From an uncultured Micrococcus sp. (GTDB lineage Bacteria > Actinomycetota > Actinomycetes > Actinomycetales > Micrococcaceae), in contig CAMIOJ010000059.1 in assembly GCA_946222435.1 (NCBI GenBank), positions 1 to 9,811 of the forward strand: DNA of 9,811 nucleotides, in the 5' to 3' direction. Position 1 is the stretch's first letter, and each line of letters starts with the position of its first letter. The notes under the pieces are model-generated. The model had not been told where the DNA came from, did not search any database, and saw only the letters and a list, made by a program, of their open reading frames with translations. This document shows, one piece after another, positions 6,889 through 9,811 of the stretch. The position numbers were made by a program, and so were the translations under genes.

Positions 6889-7653
6889 TCACTGGAGCTG
6901 CGCCAGGGCGGCGGCCACGGTCTCGGGGTTCGGCTCGAGCAGCTCGCCGGCGAGGCGGCCGTCGGCCAGGAGCACCACGCGGTCCGCGGAGGAGGCGGCC
7001 ACGGGGTCGTGGGTGACCATGATGACCGTCTGGCCCATCTGCTGTACGGAGCGGCGGAGCAGGGCGAGGACCTCGGCGCCGGTGGCGGTGTCCAGGTTGC
7101 CGGTGGGCTCGTCCCCGAACACCACGTCCGGGCGGGTGAGCAGGGCGCGGGCCACGGCCACACGTTGCTGCTGGCCGCCGGAGAGCTGGGCGGGACGGTG
7201 CTTCAGGCGCTCGGTCAGGCCCAGGGTGTCCACGATCTCCGCCATCCAGGCCCGGTCCGGGGACGTCCCGGCGAGCTCCAGGGGCAGCAGGATGTTCTGC
7301 TCGGCGGTGAGGGTGGGCACCAGGTTGAACGCTTGGAACACGAAGCCGATGCGGTCGCGGCGCAGGCGGGTGAGCTGGCCGTCGTCGAGGCCGGTGATCT
7401 CGGTGCCGCCGACCGTGATGGTGCCGGCGGTGCGGGTGTCCAGGCCGGCGAGGCAGTGCATGAGGGTGGACTTGCCGGACCCGGAGGGCCCCATGATCGC
7501 GGTGAACTGTCCGGAGGCGAACTCCACGTCCACGCCGCGCAGGGCGTGGACCTCGGTGTCGCCGTGGCCGTAGGTCTTGGTGAGGCCGTGCGCCGCGACG
7601 GCGATGCCGGCGGGCGCGGCGGCGGGACGGGGAAGGGTGTTCGTGTGGCTCAT
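6889..7653 (-). CDS. ABC transporter ATP-binding protein, MacB/LolD type
   Basis: The ATPase partner of the permease downstream. With the ATG at 7653 it is 254 residues. It contains Walker A GPSGSGKS (55-62), a Q-loop in VFQAFNLVPTLT (Gln 107), the signature LSGGQQQRVAVARAL (157-171), Walker B VVFGDEPTGNLD (177-188) and the switch His 215 in MVTHD. The NLVPTLTAEQN wording and length are typical of the MacB/LolD subgroup that powers FtsX-type permeases. An alternative GTG at 7662 is only three bases after the GGAGG site (7670-7666); the ATG, with twelve bases, is the better of the two, though slightly far. Transcription must start in the short region shared with divergent tetR, so repression by TetR is the simplest expectation. 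Confidence 0.93.
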   Translation of the reverse strand: MSHTNTLPRPAAAPAGIAVAAHGLTKTYGHGDTEVHALRGVDVEFASGQFTAIMGPSGSGKSTLMHCLAGLDTRTAGTITVGGTEITGLDDGQLTRLRRDRIGFVFQAFNLVPTLTAEQNILLPLELAGTSPDRAWMAEIVDTLGLTERLKHRPAQLSGGQQQRVAVARALLTRPDVVFGDEPTGNLDTATGAEVLALLRRSVQQMGQTVIMVTHDPVAASSADRVVLLADGRLAGELLEPNPETVAAALAQLQ

Positions 7654-7689
7654 GGCATCCACTGTCCTCCGCGCCGGCCTCGTGCGGAT

Positions 7690-7739
7690 CCTCCGGGAGG
7701 AGGCACTCCTGCCCGGCAGGTGTCATCCCACGGGATGAC
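7690..7739. promoter_or_regulatory. Palindrome cluster in the tetR/exporter divergent region; candidate operator
   Basis: The perfect palindrome GTCATCCC-AC-GGGATGAC (7722-7739), with eight-base arms around two central bases, is the size of a TetR-family operator. It is about 70 bp upstream of the ATPase start and 48 bp upstream of the TetR start, so a bound dimer could block both genes. Two more palindromes lie next to it: CCTGCCCGGCAGG (7708-7720) and CCTCCGGGAGG (7690-7700). These would fall in the exporter's transcribed leader or core promoter. No consensus -10/-35 pair is evident. Assignment of TetR to the 7722 site is inference from position and symmetry. Confidence 0.6.
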
Positions 7740-7786
7740 CCACCCCTGGACCGGGGGAGGGGGAGGAGTCTGGGAGAATCGTGGAC

Positions 7787-8392
7787 ATGAGATCCAATGC
7801 CCGCGCGAACCGCAGGGACCTGCTCGAGGCGGCCGAGAGGCTGTTGAACGTGCACGGTCCCACGGTGTCCCTGCGCGCGGTGGCCCAGGAGGCCGGCGTC
7901 GGCGTGGGCACCCTCTACCGGCACTTCCCCACGCGCCGCCATCTGCTGACGGCGCTGCTGGGCCAGATCCTGGAGAAGGTCGACGCCATCGTGGACGGCT
8001 ACCTGGCCGAGGCCGGGGAGCCGGAGGACGACGACGGCGCGACCGCCTCGGACGGCGACCTCGCCCGGGTGCGGTGGCACCGCTTCGCCACAGAGCTGGT
8101 GGGGGTGAACCTGACGGTGGCGGCCGCCTCCCTGGACTCGCTGGACCGCAAGGACCTGCCGAGCGAGGACATGATCGAGGCGGCCGAGAAGACGCTGCTG
8201 CAGCGCATGGAGGACGTCCTGGCGCGGGCCCGTGCGGACCGCCTGGTGTCCGAGGACCTGACCGGGGAGCGCTTCTTCATGGGACTGCTGACGGTGTCCC
8301 GTCCGCTGCTGTCCGAGGAGCGCTGGCGCCTGCCCGGCCAGGAGGACTGGATGCTGCGGACCTACCTGCGCGGGCTGCGCCCGCAGGGCTGA
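7787..8392 (+). CDS. TetR/AcrR family transcriptional regulator
   Basis: A 201-residue protein. The N-terminal DNA-binding domain reads RRDLLEAAERLLNVHG, then the helix-turn-helix VSLRAVAQEAGVGVGTLYRHFPTRRHLLTALL at about 27-57, a textbook TetR_N domain with the GTLYRHF recognition end. The rest is an all-helical ligand and dimer domain with an acidic loop EPEDDDG and no recognisable ligand signature. Start choice: GTG 7781 and ATG 7787 are both in frame. GGGAG (7772-7776) lies four bases before the GTG and ten before the ATG, favouring ATG. A GAGAAT hexamer at 7774-7779 could instead be a -10 for a leaderless message beginning near 7787. Divergent from the ABC exporter, it most likely represses that operon and itself. 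Its end is one base from the end of the convergent small membrane protein. Confidence 0.9.
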   Translation: MRSNARANRRDLLEAAERLLNVHGPTVSLRAVAQEAGVGVGTLYRHFPTRRHLLTALLGQILEKVDAIVDGYLAEAGEPEDDDGATASDGDLARVRWHRFATELVGVNLTVAAASLDSLDRKDLPSEDMIEAAEKTLLQRMEDVLARARADRLVSEDLTGERFFMGLLTVSRPLLSEERWRLPGQEDWMLRTYLRGLRPQG

Positions 8393-8393
8393 C

Positions 8394-8717
8394 TCAACGG
8401 CGTCCGGCGGCCCGCTCCTCGAGCCGTTGCGAGACGCGGGCGGTGACCGCTCCGACGCCCACGGCGAGCACGAGCGAGACCACCATGCGCACGGTGGGCG
8501 GCACCGGCACCACGAAGGTCAACACCATGAGGCAGACCGCCGCGGCCACCAGGCCGGTGAAGCAGGCGATGGTGCCGTGGTCGGCGGCGTCGGGCTGGGC
8601 GGAGGCCTGCGGCCCGGCGGACGCCGCGGTCGGGCCGTCCGAGCGACCGGACATCGCGGTGCGGGACGGGGCGGAGGCGCGTGCCGTCGTCGTGGTTCGC
8701 TCTGCGGCGGTGGTCAT
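8394..8717 (-). CDS. Small two-helix membrane protein of unknown function
   Basis: A 107-residue protein starting ATG 8717 with AGGGGA four bases upstream. Residues 1-47 are a low-complexity Thr/Ala/Ser/Gly/Pro tail with few bulky residues. Two hydrophobic helices follow (about 49-72 and 75-95) separated by a PVPP turn, with a basic Arg-rich C-terminus (SQRLEERAAGRR). By the positive-inside rule both ends should be cytoplasmic. I do not recognise a family. It lies on the same strand 156 bp downstream of the response regulator, so it may be read from that operon or from its own promoter. It abuts tetR tail to tail with a single base between stops, leaving no room for a separate terminator. Confidence 0.72.
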   Translation of the reverse strand: MTTAAERTTTTARASAPSRTAMSGRSDGPTAASAGPQASAQPDAADHGTIACFTGLVAAAVCLMVLTFVVPVPPTVRMVVSLVLAVGVGAVTARVSQRLEERAAGRR

Positions 8718-8873
8718 GCTGTCCCCTGATGCTGACGGTGCGGTCGTCTGATCTGTCTCTAAGTCTTCTCCGTGCCCGATGTCTGCGGCACCACCGGGGG
8801 GATGAACTCCACGCGGCGCCGCCTCCTCCTGAAGTGGGAGGTCCGGGCCGAGAAGGACCGACGACGTGCCGGC
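8718..8873. other. Spacer between response regulator and small membrane protein
   Basis: No gene is seen in these 156 bp. Downstream of the response regulator stop (- strand) are two weak hairpins, GGTCC/GGACC (8859-8840) and CCTCC/GGAGG just beyond. Neither is a strong terminator. A less GC-rich patch around 8748-8770 (reading CTTAGAGACAGATCAG on the - strand) could hold a promoter for the small membrane protein, but I cannot fit a convincing -35/-10 pair. Confidence 0.35.
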
Positions 8874-9653
8874 TCAGGGACGCACGAGCCCCGCCCGGTA
8901 GGCCGCGACGACCGCCTGCACCCGGTCCCGCGCCGCCAGCTTCGCCAGCACGCGGCCCACGTGGGTCTTCACGGTGGCCTCGGACAGCACCAGCTCCGCG
9001 GCGATCTCCAGGTTGGCGTACCCCTGGGCCATGAGCACCAGGACCTCGCGTTCGCGCGGGGTGAGGGTCTCGATCGCCTGACGCTCTGCGGCACCGTGCG
9101 CGTCCTGGGCGGCTTGGGCCTGCAGCCGCGGCGCCATGTGCTCCAGCAGCCGGCGCGTGGTGGACGGGGCGATCACCGCGTCTCCCCGGTGCACGGTGCG
9201 GATCGCGGCGAGCAGCTCCTCCGGCGGGGCATCCTTGAGCAGGAACCCGGAGGCGCCGGCCTGGATGGCGTCCAGGGCGTACTCGTCCAGGTCGAAGGTG
9301 GTCAGCACCACCACGCGCGGGGCGTCGGGGGCGGCCAGCAGCGCCTGGGTGGCTTCGATGCCGTCCATCTGCGGCATGCGCACGTCCATGAGCACCACGT
9401 CCGCGCGCGCCACGGCGGGCGAGCCCACCGCCTCCCGTCCGGTGGAGGCCTCGGCCACCACCTCCAGGTCCGGCTGCGAGCCGATGAGCATGGCCAGCCC
9501 GGAGCGGATCAGCTGCTGGTCGTCCACGAGGGCGACGCGGATCGGCACGCCGGCGGCGTCAGTCGAGTCGTCGGCGGGGCCGGAGACGGCGTCGTCGGCG
9601 GAGGTCTGGCTGGTCATCGGCGGTGTCTCGTTCGGCTCGGTGTGCTGATCCAT
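8874..9653 (-). CDS. Two-component response regulator, NarL/LuxR type
   Basis: A 259-residue cytoplasmic regulator. The receiver domain (about 38-155) shows the acidic pair DD 44-45 in VALVDDQQLIRSGL, phospho-acceptor Asp 90 in VVLMDVRMPQMDG, Thr 118-119 in VVVLTTFD and Lys 140 in GFLLKDAPPEEL. The LuxR-type helix-turn-helix is at about 195-257, with LTPREREVLVLMAQGYANLEIAAEL and the recognition helix SEATVKTHVGRVLAKL. Start choice: ATG codons at 9656 and 9653 are adjacent; GAGGAG (9663-9658) is better spaced for the second. That start leaves an unusual acidic 37-residue N-terminal tail ahead of the receiver; an ATG at 9617 would shorten it but lacks a good ribosome site. The gene starts 20 bp after the histidine kinase stop, so the pair is one operon. 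Targets are unknown; the nearby exporter is only a guess. Confidence 0.93.
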   Translation of the reverse strand: MDQHTEPNETPPMTSQTSADDAVSGPADDSTDAAGVPIRVALVDDQQLIRSGLAMLIGSQPDLEVVAEASTGREAVGSPAVARADVVLMDVRMPQMDGIEATQALLAAPDAPRVVVLTTFDLDEYALDAIQAGASGFLLKDAPPEELLAAIRTVHRGDAVIAPSTTRRLLEHMAPRLQAQAAQDAHGAAERQAIETLTPREREVLVLMAQGYANLEIAAELVLSEATVKTHVGRVLAKLAARDRVQAVVAAYRAGLVRP

Positions 9654-9673
9654 CATGCTCCTCGGCGTGCCCG

Positions 9674-9811
9674 TCACTGCGCCTCGTAGGGCAGGCGCGC
9701 GGTGACGCGCCACCCGCGGCCGGTGGCGGGTGGCCCGGCCTCGAGGGTGCCGCCGAAGAGGCGGGCCCGCTCGGCCATGCCTCGCAGACCGTGGCCACCT
9801 GGGCGTGGGAC
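9674..9811 (-). CDS. Sensor histidine kinase, C-terminal end (partial)
   Basis: The last 45 codons of a gene that enters from beyond the window on the - strand and stops at 9676-9674. The residues GHGLRGMAERARLFGGTLEAG are the G2-box and final strands of a HATPase_c domain, in the form typical of NarL-partner (HisKA_3) kinases: GxGLxGMxERAxxxGGxL. The chain ends WRVTARLPYEAQ. This is the kinase expected to phosphorylate Asp 90 of the response regulator encoded 20 bp downstream. Its sensing domain and membrane segments lie outside the window. Confidence 0.9.
   Translation of the reverse strand, partial: VPRPGGHGLRGMAERARLFGGTLEAGPPATGRGWRVTARLPYEAQ

Noticed and set aside
6878..8080. A - strand open frame of 400 codons over the ATPase and tetR
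   Set aside because: The ATPase motifs are all in a different frame of the same strand; this one shows only His/Arg/Pro-rich sequence.
4402..8751. A + strand open frame of 1449 codons across the exporter and tetR
   Set aside because: It lies antisense to the well-supported ABC genes and, further on, out of frame with tetR. Its translation is dominated by Gly, His, Gln, Arg and Ala with no domain, the usual shadow of GC-rich codon use.

Overview
The window is very GC-rich (roughly 70-75% by eye), with almost every third codon position G or C, frequent GTG starts, GGAGG-type ribosome binding sites and actinobacterial families throughout. It looks like a chromosomal segment of a high-GC actinobacterium, most likely a Micrococcaceae member (Micrococcus/Kocuria-like). 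The genus is an inference from composition and gene style, not a proof. I see no rRNA, tRNA, CRISPR array, transposase or phage gene.

Layout. Positions 1-269 are a leader without a convincing gene that contains several DnaA-box-like 9-mers. A small soluble protein of unknown function follows on the + strand (270-659). On the - strand, 664-1005 carries a VOC/glyoxalase-like C-terminal half that is probably a gene remnant. A four-helix membrane protein of an uncharacterised actinobacterial family is on the + strand (1055-2167). Convergent with it, on the - strand, is a translationally coupled pair, lemA (4084-3455) then a DUF3137 membrane protein (3458-2217), sharing an ATGA overlap. Upstream of lemA lie two tandem copies of a dyad-symmetric 22-bp sequence, and beyond those a perfect 18-bp-stem terminator for the next operon.

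The centre is a MacB/FtsX-type ABC exporter: ATPase (7653-6889, -) followed 12 bp later by a large two-FtsX-domain permease (6876-4258, -). A TetR-family regulator (7787-8392, +) is divergent from it. The short divergent region holds a perfect 8+8 palindrome, GTCATCCC-AC-GGGATGAC, a good candidate for the TetR operator. This is a classic local-repressor/exporter arrangement. The exported substrate cannot be read from sequence.

The right end holds a small two-helix membrane protein (8717-8394, -) that meets tetR tail to tail, then a NarL/LuxR-type response regulator (9653-8874, -). Upstream of that is the last 45 codons of its cognate sensor histidine kinase (9811-9674, -), which runs off the window. 

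Most of the window is ordinary chromosomal content. The parts most worth a second look are the tandem dyads in front of a divergent LemA/DUF3137 pair, the palindrome cluster between tetR and the exporter, and the DnaA-box-like cluster at the left edge. I did not find a clearly new defence or mobile system.
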